Below, in pieces: positions 18,264-26,990 of a DNA stretch of 64,000 nt. Under the pieces are notes generated by a model. It searched no databases and was not told the DNA's origin. It was given only the letters and a program-made list of their open reading frames with translations. The stretch is from Capilliphycus salinus. GTDB taxonomy: Bacteria; Cyanobacteriota; Cyanobacteriia; Cyanobacteriales; Microcoleaceae. The translations under genes were made by a program, and so were the position numbers. Within the stretch, counting starts at the first letter, position 1, and each line of letters opens with the position of its first letter. The stretch is taken from assembly GCF_047276495.1 (NCBI RefSeq), contig NZ_CP178543.1, forward strand, positions 6,758,001 to 6,822,000, given 5' to 3'.

Positions 18264-19964
18264 TTAGGCGCCGTTACCGGGTTGGAGTTTAACCATCAGT
18301 CGATTTCGATAGGCGATCGCTTCGGAATGGTTGGGTTGCAACTCCAGGGCGACTCCGTAGGAAGCATAGGCTTCTGGGTAGCGCTGCAACTGTTCAAAAG
18401 TCTGTCCGCGTCTGATCCAGGCTTCACAATAGTCCGGCTGACGTTGGATAATGCGATCGTAGGTATTGATCGCCTGTTGATATTGATGAGTTGCTTCTAA
18501 CACTCTCCCCAACATCAAATGCACAGTGTAGTTATCCGGCCAGATTTGAATGGCTTGGCTGTAGGCTTCAAAGGCGTTAGAATACTGCTGCACCCGCTCA
18601 CAAATTTGTCCCAACTTCACCCAGGCTTCAAAATTATCGGGTCGTAGCCGAACCACTTTTTTATAAGCGACGATCGCCTCTGAATATCGCTCGAGTTTTT
18701 CTAAGGCTTCACCCCGCTGTAGTCCGGCTTTTGTGGCTAGGGTTTGATTGTCAGATGTCAGGGATAACACTTTATCGTAGGCGATCACTGCTTCTTCGTA
18801 GCGATCCAACTGTTCTAGGGTTTCACCCCGACAATTCCAGGCTTCGAGGAAATCGGGTTCAATTTGTAAGGCGTTATCGTAGGCGATAATTGCCTCTTGA
18901 TATTGTCCCAACTCGCACAGGGCTATTCCCCGACCCAACCAAGCTTCGGGAAAGTTGGTGTGAATTTGGGTGGCTTTATCGAAGGCGGCGATCGCAGAAT
19001 GGTATTGTCCGAGATCGAGAAGAATCTGACCGCGACTGATCCACACCGCCGGCGAGTCGGGATTCATTTGTAAGGCTTGATCGATGCTGCTTAACGCGGC
19101 TTCGGGCCATTGAGACTTCAAGGCCATTCCTTTATAAAACCAAGCTTCGTAGTCTTGGGGTTGTAACTGAATGACTTGATCGTAGGAGGCGACGGCTTCG
19201 GCGTATTTGTGTTGTTTTTGTAGGGCGATCCCCCGGTTAAACCAAGCCTGGTAACTTTTGGGTCGCAGTTTCAAGGCGCGATCGTAAGATCCCACCGCTT
19301 CTGAATATTTGTACTGATTCATCAGCATTTCGCCCCGATTAAACCACGCTTCAAAGTTGTCGGGTTGCAACTGTACGGCGCGATCGTAGGATTCGACCGC
19401 CGACTCGTAACGTTCTTCATTCATCAGCGCATTGCCCTGATGATACCAAATCGCCGACATATCGGGTTTAATCTCTATTGCCCGTTTGTAAGAAGCTGCT
19501 GCGGCTTGAAATTGAAAGGTTGATTCTAGGGCGAGTCCTCTTTCGTACCACGCTTCAAAGTTATTGGGTTCGATTTTTATGGCTTTATCAAAGGAGGCGA
19601 TCGCTTCTGAGTATCGTTCTAATTTGGCCAGAGTAATTCCGCGAAATGTCCATCCCCAATAATCTTTGGGTTTAATTTTTATGGCGCGATCGTAGGATGC
19701 CAAAGCTTCTTTATAGCGTTGTAACTTTCTGAGGGAATTTCCCCGACGCAACCACCCCGCATACCAATCCGACTTATATTGAATGGCTTGGTCATAATGA
19801 TAAAATGCGGCTTCAAAGCGTTCGAGGGCGTATAACCGATTTCCCCGTCTAAATTCCGGGTAGGCTTTAAATATACCCAACAGTCCTAACTGGGGTTTTG
19901 CAGTTGGTTTGGCGGGGGATGAAGATTCTACAGGGAAGGCTAGGGAGGTCAATTCTTCTGGCAT
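18264..19964 (-). CDS. Tetratricopeptide repeat protein
   Basis: A 566-residue protein built almost entirely of consecutive 34-residue TPR units (about 15-16), with repeating signatures such as EAWFNRGxAL...YxEAVxSYDxAxxLxPxxx. A non-repetitive ~40-residue N-terminus precedes the first unit. There is no signal peptide and no catalytic domain, so it is a protein-protein interaction scaffold of unknown partner. It is upstream of, and probably co-transcribed with, the T2SF-domain protein, which suggests but does not prove a role in pilus or secretion assembly. Confidence 0.9.
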   Translation of the reverse strand: MPEELTSLAFPVESSSPAKPTAKPQLGLLGIFKAYPEFRRGNRLYALERFEAAFYHYDQAIQYKSDWYAGWLRRGNSLRKLQRYKEALASYDRAIKIKPKDYWGWTFRGITLAKLERYSEAIASFDKAIKIEPNNFEAWYERGLALESTFQFQAAAASYKRAIEIKPDMSAIWYHQGNALMNEERYESAVESYDRAVQLQPDNFEAWFNRGEMLMNQYKYSEAVGSYDRALKLRPKSYQAWFNRGIALQKQHKYAEAVASYDQVIQLQPQDYEAWFYKGMALKSQWPEAALSSIDQALQMNPDSPAVWISRGQILLDLGQYHSAIAAFDKATQIHTNFPEAWLGRGIALCELGQYQEAIIAYDNALQIEPDFLEAWNCRGETLEQLDRYEEAVIAYDKVLSLTSDNQTLATKAGLQRGEALEKLERYSEAIVAYKKVVRLRPDNFEAWVKLGQICERVQQYSNAFEAYSQAIQIWPDNYTVHLMLGRVLEATHQYQQAINTYDRIIQRQPDYCEAWIRRGQTFEQLQRYPEAYASYGVALELQPNHSEAIAYRNRLMVKLQPGNGA

Positions 19965-20462
19965 TTGCCACCTCGGACTTCTGAGTGCTGACTTTTAATT
20001 GAATTTCTCTATTTTAATTGTGGACTGAACAAAGATTCATTGTTTCTAGGATCTCGTCTTTGGTCTATGTAGCCCTGCGATCGCATACCCTCGTCCTGGT
20101 TTTCTATGAGTTTGGATTTGTCAGTTTCGAGGTTTTTTGTGTTTCTTGATACAATATATGCCGATCTCTATTTTGTCAACCCCCTAACAATACAAATATT
20201 TTATGAAACATATATATTTTATTTATACTTTTGATTCTAATTTCGACATAAATACTCCCAAATAGGGCAATATAGTTCATGGGAGTTTTTATGCTGCTGC
20301 TTCACCACCGAACTTTTCCCTGATGAACTTCAGCATCTCCGAGAATTAAGTGATTCACTCCTCATTTAATCTCACGTAGCTATTCGGATCTGATCGACTA
20401 ACTGCTGTAGACCCTAATAGTAGGAGTAGCTGGCATTTGGTCGGCCTAAAATGAGTTAACTA
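19965..20462. other. Intergenic region with an isolated hairpin plus T-run
   Basis: 498 bp, AT-rich, without a coding frame. At 20254-20286 an inverted repeat actccca/tgggagt (19-nt loop) is followed directly by TTTTT, resembling a terminator on the plus strand although no plus-strand gene precedes it. It could end a small RNA transcribed from about 20.1 kb, but nothing else supports that. Confidence 0.4.
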
Positions 20463-20849
20463 ATGAATATCGCATATTATACAATGCCCCATCTGGCCCT
20501 TGCCAGTTGGGTGAAATCTCACGGACAAAATGCCTCTGAAGGCATCTCTAACCGGGTAAAGCAGTTCTTGGGTTCTAAACCTCAATTGGCCCCTCTCAAA
20601 CCGCTCCGACAGTGGCTAGAGGCTTTAGAAATTAAAGACCCGAAGCTGGCTAAATTTTTATGTCAACTGATTCCCGCCCAATGCCCTTTTGAGCGTACCA
20701 TTGAGTTCAGAGGTCGGGTTATCATCCATATTCCGCCCTTGTGTAAACTCAATCCCGTCTACGAAGAAGTAGTCGGACTGCGGTTTAAAGCGTTGTGTTA
20801 CCTGGCCGATGAATGTGGGGAAGATATTACCCCCTACTGTACTAACTGA
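20463..20849 (+). CDS. Mo-dependent nitrogenase C-terminal domain protein (Mo-nitro_C)
   Basis: A 128-residue protein carrying the cyanobacterial Mo-nitro_C domain: IPAQCPFERTIEFRGRVIIHIPPLCKLNPVYEEVVGLRFKALCYLADECG, with conserved cysteines in QCPFER, PLCKLNP and the C-terminal YC. Despite the family name this is a small stand-alone protein common in cyanobacteria, including non-diazotrophs. No nif gene is in the window, so nitrogen fixation should not be inferred. Function is unknown. Confidence 0.85.
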   Translation: MNIAYYTMPHLALASWVKSHGQNASEGISNRVKQFLGSKPQLAPLKPLRQWLEALEIKDPKLAKFLCQLIPAQCPFERTIEFRGRVIIHIPPLCKLNPVYEEVVGLRFKALCYLADECGEDITPYCTN

Positions 20850-20952
20850 AAGCCAGGAATGAGAGCCATTCAACCCAATTGAGGACTGAATCCAATCTAT
20901 TATCTCAGATTCAGTCCTCAATTTTTCCATAATTTTATAAAACGATACATTT

Positions 20953-20990
20953 CAGTCACCAGTCACCAGTCACCAGTCACCAGTTTTTTC
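20953..20990 (+). repeat. CAGTCAC short tandem repeat
   Basis: The heptamer cagtcac is repeated four times in direct tandem, ending in cagttttttcagttgtcag. Related CACCAGT tracts occur near 3594, 16862 and 17068. Confidence 0.8.
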
Positions 20991-21038
20991 AGTTGTCAGT
21001 TAATAATTTTTCCTGACTCGGTGTCTGCTGACTTCTAG

Positions 21039-21377
21039 CTATTGACCGGAAAAAATACTTCCCACCGCCCGACGAACCCGACCGAGATCTTCTTTCAACA
21101 GTGGGGGCCATTCAACGCCGCGATCGCGACCCGCTTCAAACAGAAGGTGACTTTCGAGTGCTAATTGATACAAAGCAGAAACCAATTCTCGTTCTAGGGT
21201 AGAACTCTCTTTAGCCGCATCAAAGACAATTTTCAAAGCCAACAAAATAGAGGTAAGTTGACCGGGTATCGGTGGCTGACCCTGCTTGAGGCGGATCAGA
21301 AAAGCATCGGGGTTTTTTTGGGCTTCTAGAGCTTTTCCTTGAGCTATTAAGAAGTTACGGGCGGTTTTATAATCCAT
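21039..21377 (-). CDS. Conserved-looking hypothetical protein
   Basis: A 112-residue soluble, helical protein with no domain I can name. It begins MDYKTARNFLIAQGKALEAQ and has a central FLIRLKQGQPPIPGQLTSILLALKIVFDAAK and a C-terminal ELVSALYQLALESHLLFEAGRDRGVEWPPLLKEDLGRV. Composition, length and a clear ATG point to a real gene, probably a small cyanobacterial family. Its upstream region contains the phased TTTTCCACA array. Confidence 0.65.
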   Translation of the reverse strand: MDYKTARNFLIAQGKALEAQKNPDAFLIRLKQGQPPIPGQLTSILLALKIVFDAAKESSTLERELVSALYQLALESHLLFEAGRDRGVEWPPLLKEDLGRVRRAVGSIFSGQ

Positions 21378-21445
21378 AGAACATTCTACAGGCGATCGCG
21401 AATCACTCAGTGATTGGTTGGTTTGTTTTTGTGACTAGACATTAG

Positions 21446-21496
21446 TTTTCCACAAAACTTTTCCACTTTTCCACAAACTTTTTGAGGTTTTCCACA
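21446..21496 (+). promoter_or_regulatory. Phased array of three DnaA-box-like nonamers
   Basis: TTTTCCACA occurs exactly at 21446-21454, 21467-21475 and 21488-21496, all in the same orientation and 21 bp apart (two helical turns). A one-mismatch copy TTTTCCACT sits at 21459-21467. TTTTCCACA is the DnaA-box form described for cyanobacteria. The array lies between guaA and the 112-residue gene. It could be an origin component, a DnaA titration site or a DnaA-controlled promoter for the minus-strand gene at 21377. Confidence 0.6.
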
Positions 21497-21667
21497 AAGT
21501 ATAACCCGTTCTTAAGGTCTAGGAGAACTTTCCTTAACATTTTCCGGAAAATTGAGATCGGTCTAGAAATTAGAAAGCCTTTTCAGATGAACCGATAAGC
21601 AGCTTTTAGAGTGATCAGTTATCAATATTCTCTATCGACTGTCTACTGTTGACGGGTTACTGTGAGT

Positions 21668-21730
21668 AAGGGGCGGGTTTATTGAGGTTATTGATCACAG
21701 ATATACATTTGTTCCGAACCCGCCCCTACA
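21668..21730. repeat. GGGGCGGGTT-family palindromic repeat downstream of guaA
   Basis: A copy starting ggggcgggtttattgagg and ending aacccgcccctaca. It lies 26 bp beyond the guaA stop and could act as a 3' hairpin for guaA (inference). Confidence 0.7.
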
Positions 21731-21755
21731 AAACCGATCGCCCGTCAGGTGATAT

Positions 21756-23375
21756 CTATTCCCATTCGATGGTTCCGGGCGGCTTAGAAGTAATATCATA
21801 AACCACCCGATTAACCCCTTTGACCTCATTGACAATGCGGTTAGAGATAGTTTCTAATAAATCGTAGGGAACCCGCGACCAGTCGGCCGTCATCCCGTCT
21901 TCGCTCGAGACAAACCGGAGAACCACCGGATGAGCGTAGGTGCGCTGATCGCCCATTACCCCAACACTACGAACCGGAAGCAACACCGCAAAGGCTTGCC
22001 AAAAATCGTGATAAATTCCCTGTTTGTTGATTTCATCGCGAACAACAAAATCGGCATCCCGGAGAATTCGCAGGCGTTCGGACGTCACCTCGCCAATAAT
22101 CCGAATCGCCAATCCCGGACCCGGGAAAGGATGGCGGCGAACAATTTCTTCCGGTAAACCGATAGAACGTCCGACTTTGCGAACTTCATCTTTAAACAGT
22201 TTCCGCAGGGGTTCAACCAGTTTAAACCGTAAATCTTTGGGTAAACCGCCCACATTATGATGACTCTTGATCTTAACGGCGACTCGTTCCCCGGTTTGCG
22301 GATCGACGTTGGTATCGGCGGACTCAATTACATCGGGATAAAGGGTGCCTTGGGCGAGATAATCAAAGGGTCCGAGTCGGTTTGATTCTTCTTCAAAGAC
22401 TTGGATAAATTCGTGACCGATAATTTTCCGTTTTTCTTCGGGATCGGTGATGCCCTCAAGTTTGGCAAGAAACCGTTCGCGAGCGTTAACATATTGAACG
22501 GGAATGTGGAACTGTTCCTCAAACAGCTTAACCAAGCGTTCGGGTTCGTATTTCCGCATGAAGCCTTGATCGATAAACATACAGGTGAGATTATCTCCAA
22601 TGGCTCGGTGCATCAAAAACGCCAGGGTTGAGGAGTCCACCCCACCGGAAAGCGCCAGTAAAACCCGTTTATCGCCCACTTTCCCCCGCAGTTCCCGAAT
22701 GGCTTCTTCGACAAAGGCTTCGGTTGTCCAAGTGGGTTGACATTTGCAGATGTGATAGACGAAATTTCTAATCAGGGCTAAACCGCCAACGGAGTGAACG
22801 ACTTCGGGATGGAACTGAACCCCATAAAGTTTCCGTTCGTGTTCGGCGATCGCCGCACAGGGTGTATTCTCAGTATGGGCGAGAATTTCAAAGCCGGAAG
22901 GTAATTGAGTACAGGAGTCGCCGTGACTCATCCACATGGTTGAGCCATTTTCGACGTTGGTGAGTAAATCTGTCGGATCGTCGATCACTAAAGAGGCTTT
23001 TCCGTATTCAGCCCGTTGAGCGCGTTCGACTTGACCACCCAGTTGTTGTACCATCAATTGCATCCCGTAACAGACGCCCAGAATGGGTATACCCAAGTTC
23101 CAGATGTTAGGATCGCAATGGGGCGCACCTCGATCGTAGACGGAATTGGGGCCGCCTGATAGTATAATACCTTGGGGGTTTAAGGTTGCCAGTTGTTCGG
23201 CAGTCGTGCGATAAGAGATAACTTCTGAATAAACTTCCGTTTCTCGAATCCGGCGAGCAATTAACTCTGAGTATTGAGAGCCAAAATCCAGAATGACAAT
23301 CATTTGTCGGTTTACTTCCCCAACAATAGGGGTGTTTGACTGGGGTTGAGTTAGCGTGTCGGTCTGGGGAGCCAT
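21756..23375 (-). CDS. guaA: GMP synthase (glutamine-hydrolysing)
   Basis: A 539-residue protein with the standard order: class I glutamine amidotransferase domain (VILDFGSQYSELIARRIRE; nucleophile Cys102 in GVCYGMQ; HPE in GVQFHPEVVHS), ATP pyrophosphatase domain (P-loop LSGGVDSSTLAFL), and the C-terminal dimerisation domain ending VYDITSKPPGTIEWE. It makes GMP from XMP, glutamine and ATP. The ATG at 23375 gives a 24-residue extension before the amidotransferase core; this is common in cyanobacteria. Gene order cbiD then guaA on the same strand is separated by a 534-bp gap with a hairpin. Confidence 0.97.
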   Translation of the reverse strand: MAPQTDTLTQPQSNTPIVGEVNRQMIVILDFGSQYSELIARRIRETEVYSEVISYRTTAEQLATLNPQGIILSGGPNSVYDRGAPHCDPNIWNLGIPILGVCYGMQLMVQQLGGQVERAQRAEYGKASLVIDDPTDLLTNVENGSTMWMSHGDSCTQLPSGFEILAHTENTPCAAIAEHERKLYGVQFHPEVVHSVGGLALIRNFVYHICKCQPTWTTEAFVEEAIRELRGKVGDKRVLLALSGGVDSSTLAFLMHRAIGDNLTCMFIDQGFMRKYEPERLVKLFEEQFHIPVQYVNARERFLAKLEGITDPEEKRKIIGHEFIQVFEEESNRLGPFDYLAQGTLYPDVIESADTNVDPQTGERVAVKIKSHHNVGGLPKDLRFKLVEPLRKLFKDEVRKVGRSIGLPEEIVRRHPFPGPGLAIRIIGEVTSERLRILRDADFVVRDEINKQGIYHDFWQAFAVLLPVRSVGVMGDQRTYAHPVVLRFVSSEDGMTADWSRVPYDLLETISNRIVNEVKGVNRVVYDITSKPPGTIEWE

Positions 23376-23909
23376 ATCGAGGTTGAGAGTAGTGAATAAG
23401 TAAGAACTTGGAATGGTTAGTGAACTACCTACAGCAAATCAATAGATTATGCGGTAGGCTTCCCGCCCAAAGAATAGCTTTCTATTACAAGCAATAGCTA
23501 GTCTTACATTCTGGCGACAGGCTTTGCCCCGCGTCCCGCAGGTCAAAATACACGGTTTTCATCAATTATGTTTATGAGTCTAGCTTGGTTATCGCTATAC
23601 TTCTCGCCGTGTCGAGTTGTGTGTCATTCAATCACGACGCTGGCAATTGATCTCAACATCTAATCACAGATTACGATGTGAGGTTTCTTGCCATTGATGC
23701 TAAAACCATACCCCCTCTATGTCCGCCTGATTTAGCATATAGAGAGGGTGTTTTCTGTTACCTACTTCGGGAACAGATTCGCGCACCGTTGTCTGGGAAG
23801 TCCCAGAAGCTCAGTTGAGAGTTGATCTTTCATCGGGGTTTGGGGAATTGGAATCAAAACTATTTTGTGAGTGATTCGAGTTAGAGGGATCACTCGCTTT
23901 CCCGATTGA
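23376..23909. other. Intergenic region with hairpins and a possible IS200/IS605-like remnant
   Basis: 534 bp, no intact gene. On the minus strand 23440-23660 reads through a hairpin-rich stretch (tagctattgcttgtaatag...aagcta; gggcgggaagcctaccgc) that resembles the 3' untranslated/omega-RNA end of cyanobacterial IS200/IS605 tnpB elements, but no tnpB coding sequence remains, so this is tentative. A separate hairpin at 23710-23749 is listed on its own. The guaA promoter must be near the right-hand boundary of guaA. Confidence 0.35.
23710..23749. terminator. Candidate terminator between cbiD and guaA
   Basis: An inverted repeat accccctctat (23710-23720) / atagagagggt (23739-23749) with 10 of 11 pairs and an 18-nt loop, flanked by T-rich sequence on both strands (gttttct on plus, ggtttta on minus). 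It would end cbiD transcripts on the minus strand. Confidence 0.4.
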
Positions 23910-25103
23910 TTAGAGCAACTGATTATTGTGACTAGAATAGCAAATTTTCGCTAAAAGTGTATCGCCTGCTGCACTTTTTATAACAATTTTGCGCTTGCGA
24001 TCGAATAAGACCGAACCCACTGTAACCCGACGCTGGCTGTGATCCCAGATGTAGGCTTGCGATCTTTGATCTATTTTAGATGCGATCGATCCATAAACTT
24101 GTTTGACCCAATGAGAATTTTGTGTCTCTGAACTTCCGTCGAGGGTTCGCAGGTGGTTTAATGCGGCTTCTGCGGTTTCGGCGTGAAAAATGGTTTGTAA
24201 ATTTTCGCTTGATAAGCCTAAGTTAGCACAGTGAGCGGTTAAGATTTCTAAACGTCCATCGGCCAGATGGTGATGGGTGTGAAAGATTCCCCCCGCTAAC
24301 TTGATTAATTTTCCATGATAGCCAAATAATAGAATAGACTCGATTCCCGCAAGTCCGGCTGCGGCTAACATTGGCCCCAACCAATTGGCGGTTTTAACGG
24401 TTTGTTCCGGGGGAACTCCGAGTTTTTGGGCCAGATCTAAGCCATTTTCTCCCACACAAAATACTAGGGATTTATACTGGGTGGCTTTTTGTTGAAGTTC
24501 TTCGCAGTAGGCTTCGAGTTGTCCGGGTGCGGTTAGGGGTTGGGAGATGCCCGTTGTGCCTAAAAGCGATAATCCTTCTACGACTCCAAAGGCTTCGTTT
24601 GAGGTTCGTTTTGCCAGTTGACGACCTTCTGGTAATATTATTGTAATCTGTATTCTGTCTGTTGGTTTGAGCAATCGTTCTAAGTTTTCTTGAAATAACT
24701 GTTTTGCATATCGATAAATTGCCGGATTTCCACTATTTTTATCGTAACCTATTCCCTCGCCGCCGATTAAGGTAATTTGTTCGTTTTGTTTTGGGATAAT
24801 ATTGGTTTTATCGGTAATTTTAACAGCATTTTCGATGAGTTCTACCATCGCCCAAATTGGTGTATTTCGGGTTAGATCTAAGTTATCTCCGGGATCGGAA
24901 CGAGTAATGGCTAAGGCGGTGTTAGGTTTTATTTTAGCAACCTGTTCGATGGGAATTTCAACGGTTTGTTTGGGTTCAATTAAATCAAGGTTAACAGTAT
25001 TTAGAGATTGATTATTTTTAAATAAATGCTTTAATGCTGCAATAGCTGCTGCACAAGCAAACACGGGTAAAGTATATCCTGAACGGGGTTGAGAAGGGTT
25101 CAT
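23910..25103 (-). CDS. cbiD: Cobalt-precorrin-5B (C1)-methyltransferase CbiD
   Basis: A 397-residue protein of the CbiD family: RSGYTLPVFACAAAIAAL at the N-terminus, VEIPI...DPGDNLDLTRN, ITLIGGEGIGYD, then GVVEGLSLLGTTGISQPL, and a C-terminal GYHGKLIKLAGGIFHTHHHLADGRLEIL. CbiD methylates C1 of the corrin ring using SAM in the anaerobic (early-cobalt) cobalamin route used by cyanobacteria to make pseudocobalamin. It is upstream of guaA on the same strand, a neighbour order found in other cyanobacteria to my knowledge. Confidence 0.94.
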   Translation of the reverse strand: MNPSQPRSGYTLPVFACAAAIAALKHLFKNNQSLNTVNLDLIEPKQTVEIPIEQVAKIKPNTALAITRSDPGDNLDLTRNTPIWAMVELIENAVKITDKTNIIPKQNEQITLIGGEGIGYDKNSGNPAIYRYAKQLFQENLERLLKPTDRIQITIILPEGRQLAKRTSNEAFGVVEGLSLLGTTGISQPLTAPGQLEAYCEELQQKATQYKSLVFCVGENGLDLAQKLGVPPEQTVKTANWLGPMLAAAGLAGIESILLFGYHGKLIKLAGGIFHTHHHLADGRLEILTAHCANLGLSSENLQTIFHAETAEAALNHLRTLDGSSETQNSHWVKQVYGSIASKIDQRSQAYIWDHSQRRVTVGSVLFDRKRKIVIKSAAGDTLLAKICYSSHNNQLL

Positions 25104-25300
25104 CTATTTGATTTTAGCGTGTATGAATATTGTTAAGTTTAACAGTTGCAAGCCGAAAAGCGAGTTCAAGCAAAAAAGCGATCGCACTTAACTTTGAAAG
25201 GGAAAGAGTATGCGATCGCCTTATTTAAGAAACAGTAAATTTAACTGTTAGATGCTGTATCTAGTTGTTCTGGGGGTAAGTCTTCCTTACCATTTACAGG

Positions 25301-26326
25301 TTAAGATGCTGTTGTATCCGGTTGTTCTCGCGGTAACTCTACCTCCTCATTTACAGGGACTAACTGAGGTTGAGGTTTTTCCGCTGCTTTATTCGCCTCA
25401 ATAATCTCAGTAATTGCTTTAACAAAATGAGACTGAGTAACCTTTTTTTCAGACTCAAGTTTATCTTCATGCGCCGCAGCTACAACGGCTTGAAAAACAG
25501 CATTTTTGATATCTCGTCCTGAAATTTTATCGAACTGTTTTGCAAGTTCTTTAAAATCTACTGAGCTGTCTAATGGAAGTTTTGTAGGGATTTGAGCTTC
25601 CCAAATTTTCACACGTCCTTCTTCATCCGGTAACTCAAACTTAATTGTTCGTCGAATTCGACTCACAAAAGCGGGATCGTAGTTACTGTATAAATTGGTT
25701 GCAAAAATGACAACTCCTTCGTATTTAGAAAGCTCAGTCAGCATGACACTACGAGTTAAGTTCACTGCTGTATCAACAGCTTGAGTCACATTCTCTAAAC
25801 GCTTACCTAAAAAAGAATCGGCTTCGTCAAAGAACAAGATAGCTTTCTTTTCAGTGGCAAACTTGAACACATCTGAAATATTCTTGGGAGTTTCACCGAC
25901 ATATTTTGATTCAAGTTGCTGATAAGGAACAACGAGAATATTTAGATCTAGTGCATGAGCTATTACTTCTGCTGTGAGCGTTTTTCCGGTTCCGGGAGGG
26001 CCATAAAAGTTGATAGAAAGAGCCTTATCAAGTTTATGCTTTTCTCCCATTCCCCATGTCTCGTAGATTAATTCCTGATGCTCAAGTTCCGCCATCATTA
26101 AATCTACCTGATGTCGAGTTGCTGCGGGTAGAATAACATCCTCAAGTGTGTACTTCGGCTCTCGGAGATAGAGGCTAAAGTCTATCTTTGACTCTTGTTC
26201 TTTATTATAATTTTCAGTTTCTGGTTTGCTGTTGTTTTCTGTTTGAGCATCATCTTTCGGATAGCTAGAAATTCCATTTTTTCCTGTCCGTTCCCTAGAT
26301 ACTCCTACTCGATCAAGTCTTGGCAT
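25301..26326 (-). CDS. Classical-clade AAA+ ATPase of an unrecognised cassette
   Basis: The start at 26326 is preferred over 26359 because GAGGAAAG lies just upstream of MPRLDRVG and the longer frame overlaps the preceding gene. The product is 341 residues with a low-complexity N-terminus (1-50), then one AAA+ module: Walker A GPPGTGKT (109-116), pore-loop-like KYVGET (141-146), Walker B ILFFDEADS (163-171), sensor 1 ATN (209-211), arginine-finger region VSRIRRT (221-227) and sensor-2 region SGRDIKNAV (269-277). The pore loop and DEADSFLGKR element resemble substrate-threading AAA proteins (Vps4/FtsH-like, and AAA proteins of contractile injection systems). The C-terminus is acidic and Pro-rich. 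It is the last gene of a minus-strand cassette with two unknown proteins. Confidence 0.85.
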   Translation of the reverse strand: MPRLDRVGVSRERTGKNGISSYPKDDAQTENNSKPETENYNKEQESKIDFSLYLREPKYTLEDVILPAATRHQVDLMMAELEHQELIYETWGMGEKHKLDKALSINFYGPPGTGKTLTAEVIAHALDLNILVVPYQQLESKYVGETPKNISDVFKFATEKKAILFFDEADSFLGKRLENVTQAVDTAVNLTRSVMLTELSKYEGVVIFATNLYSNYDPAFVSRIRRTIKFELPDEEGRVKIWEAQIPTKLPLDSSVDFKELAKQFDKISGRDIKNAVFQAVVAAAHEDKLESEKKVTQSHFVKAITEIIEANKAAEKPQPQLVPVNEEVELPREQPDTTAS

Positions 26327-26351
26327 TAATCTTTCCTCTAAATATTGGATA

Positions 26352-26963
26352 TTAATCAATCTGGATAATTAAAGCATCAAAAAATAATTTTTGCTTTATT
26401 TCTAAATAGGGATCTATCTCTTTGCTTTTTGATTCTAAAGTCTTTACTAAAGAACTCAAAAATTTAGTGAATGAGTTGTCAGACTCCATTGCATTTGCAA
26501 CAATCTCTGGTTTTTCTAGTGGCGCGATAAAATTGCCAAATAAAGGACTAAAGAGTTTTTCAGCATTTTCCTTCCAATACTCATATTCTTTACCCTCCAG
26601 CTCATTATCCAATACATAAATTTTTTTTAACTTGGAAATTGGATTGTTAGACGGAAGCAAAAAATCATGGTCGTCAATCATTGGAATTTCATATTCAATT
26701 TTTTCGTATTTCCCCTTTTCGTCATCAAGCCAAATTTTGAGACGTGCAAAATCACAGTTTGGTAAATTAAGACTTCCCTGAAATAAATCTCGGAGAATTA
26801 AATCCTTGAAAAATTGCTGGATATTCTTATTGACTGTGTATTTACCATCTTTAAATTGAGCAGGAACTCCATACAATTCAATGGTTCTTAATTTACTTTC
26901 AGGTTCGGGGGATGAAAAGTTTATTTGTACCAAAACTGTACTCTGCTTTAAATCTTTTTTCAT
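26352..26963 (-). CDS. Unknown 203-residue protein, AAA cassette gene 2
   Basis: Not recognised. It begins MKKDLKQSTVLVQINFSSPEP, with beta-rich stretches (STVLVQINF; LRTIELYGVPAQF), acidic loops and a helical C-terminus (SFTKFLSSLVKTLESKS). No cysteines beyond one, no membrane segment, no catalytic motif seen. It ends 25 bp before the ATPase start and begins 27 bp after the previous gene, so it is probably translated from the same mRNA. By position it could be a substrate, adaptor or structural partner of the AAA protein (inference). The ATG follows GGAAAGAGG-type sequence. Confidence 0.75.
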   Translation of the reverse strand: MKKDLKQSTVLVQINFSSPEPESKLRTIELYGVPAQFKDGKYTVNKNIQQFFKDLILRDLFQGSLNLPNCDFARLKIWLDDEKGKYEKIEYEIPMIDDHDFLLPSNNPISKLKKIYVLDNELEGKEYEYWKENAEKLFSPLFGNFIAPLEKPEIVANAMESDNSFTKFLSSLVKTLESKSKEIDPYLEIKQKLFFDALIIQID

Positions 26964-26990
26964 TTTTTACCTCTTTCCTAATTTTAAATA

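Noticed and set aside
20463..20849. Evidence for nitrogen fixation
   Set aside because: The domain name is misleading; this small stand-alone protein occurs in non-diazotrophs and no nif genes are in the window.
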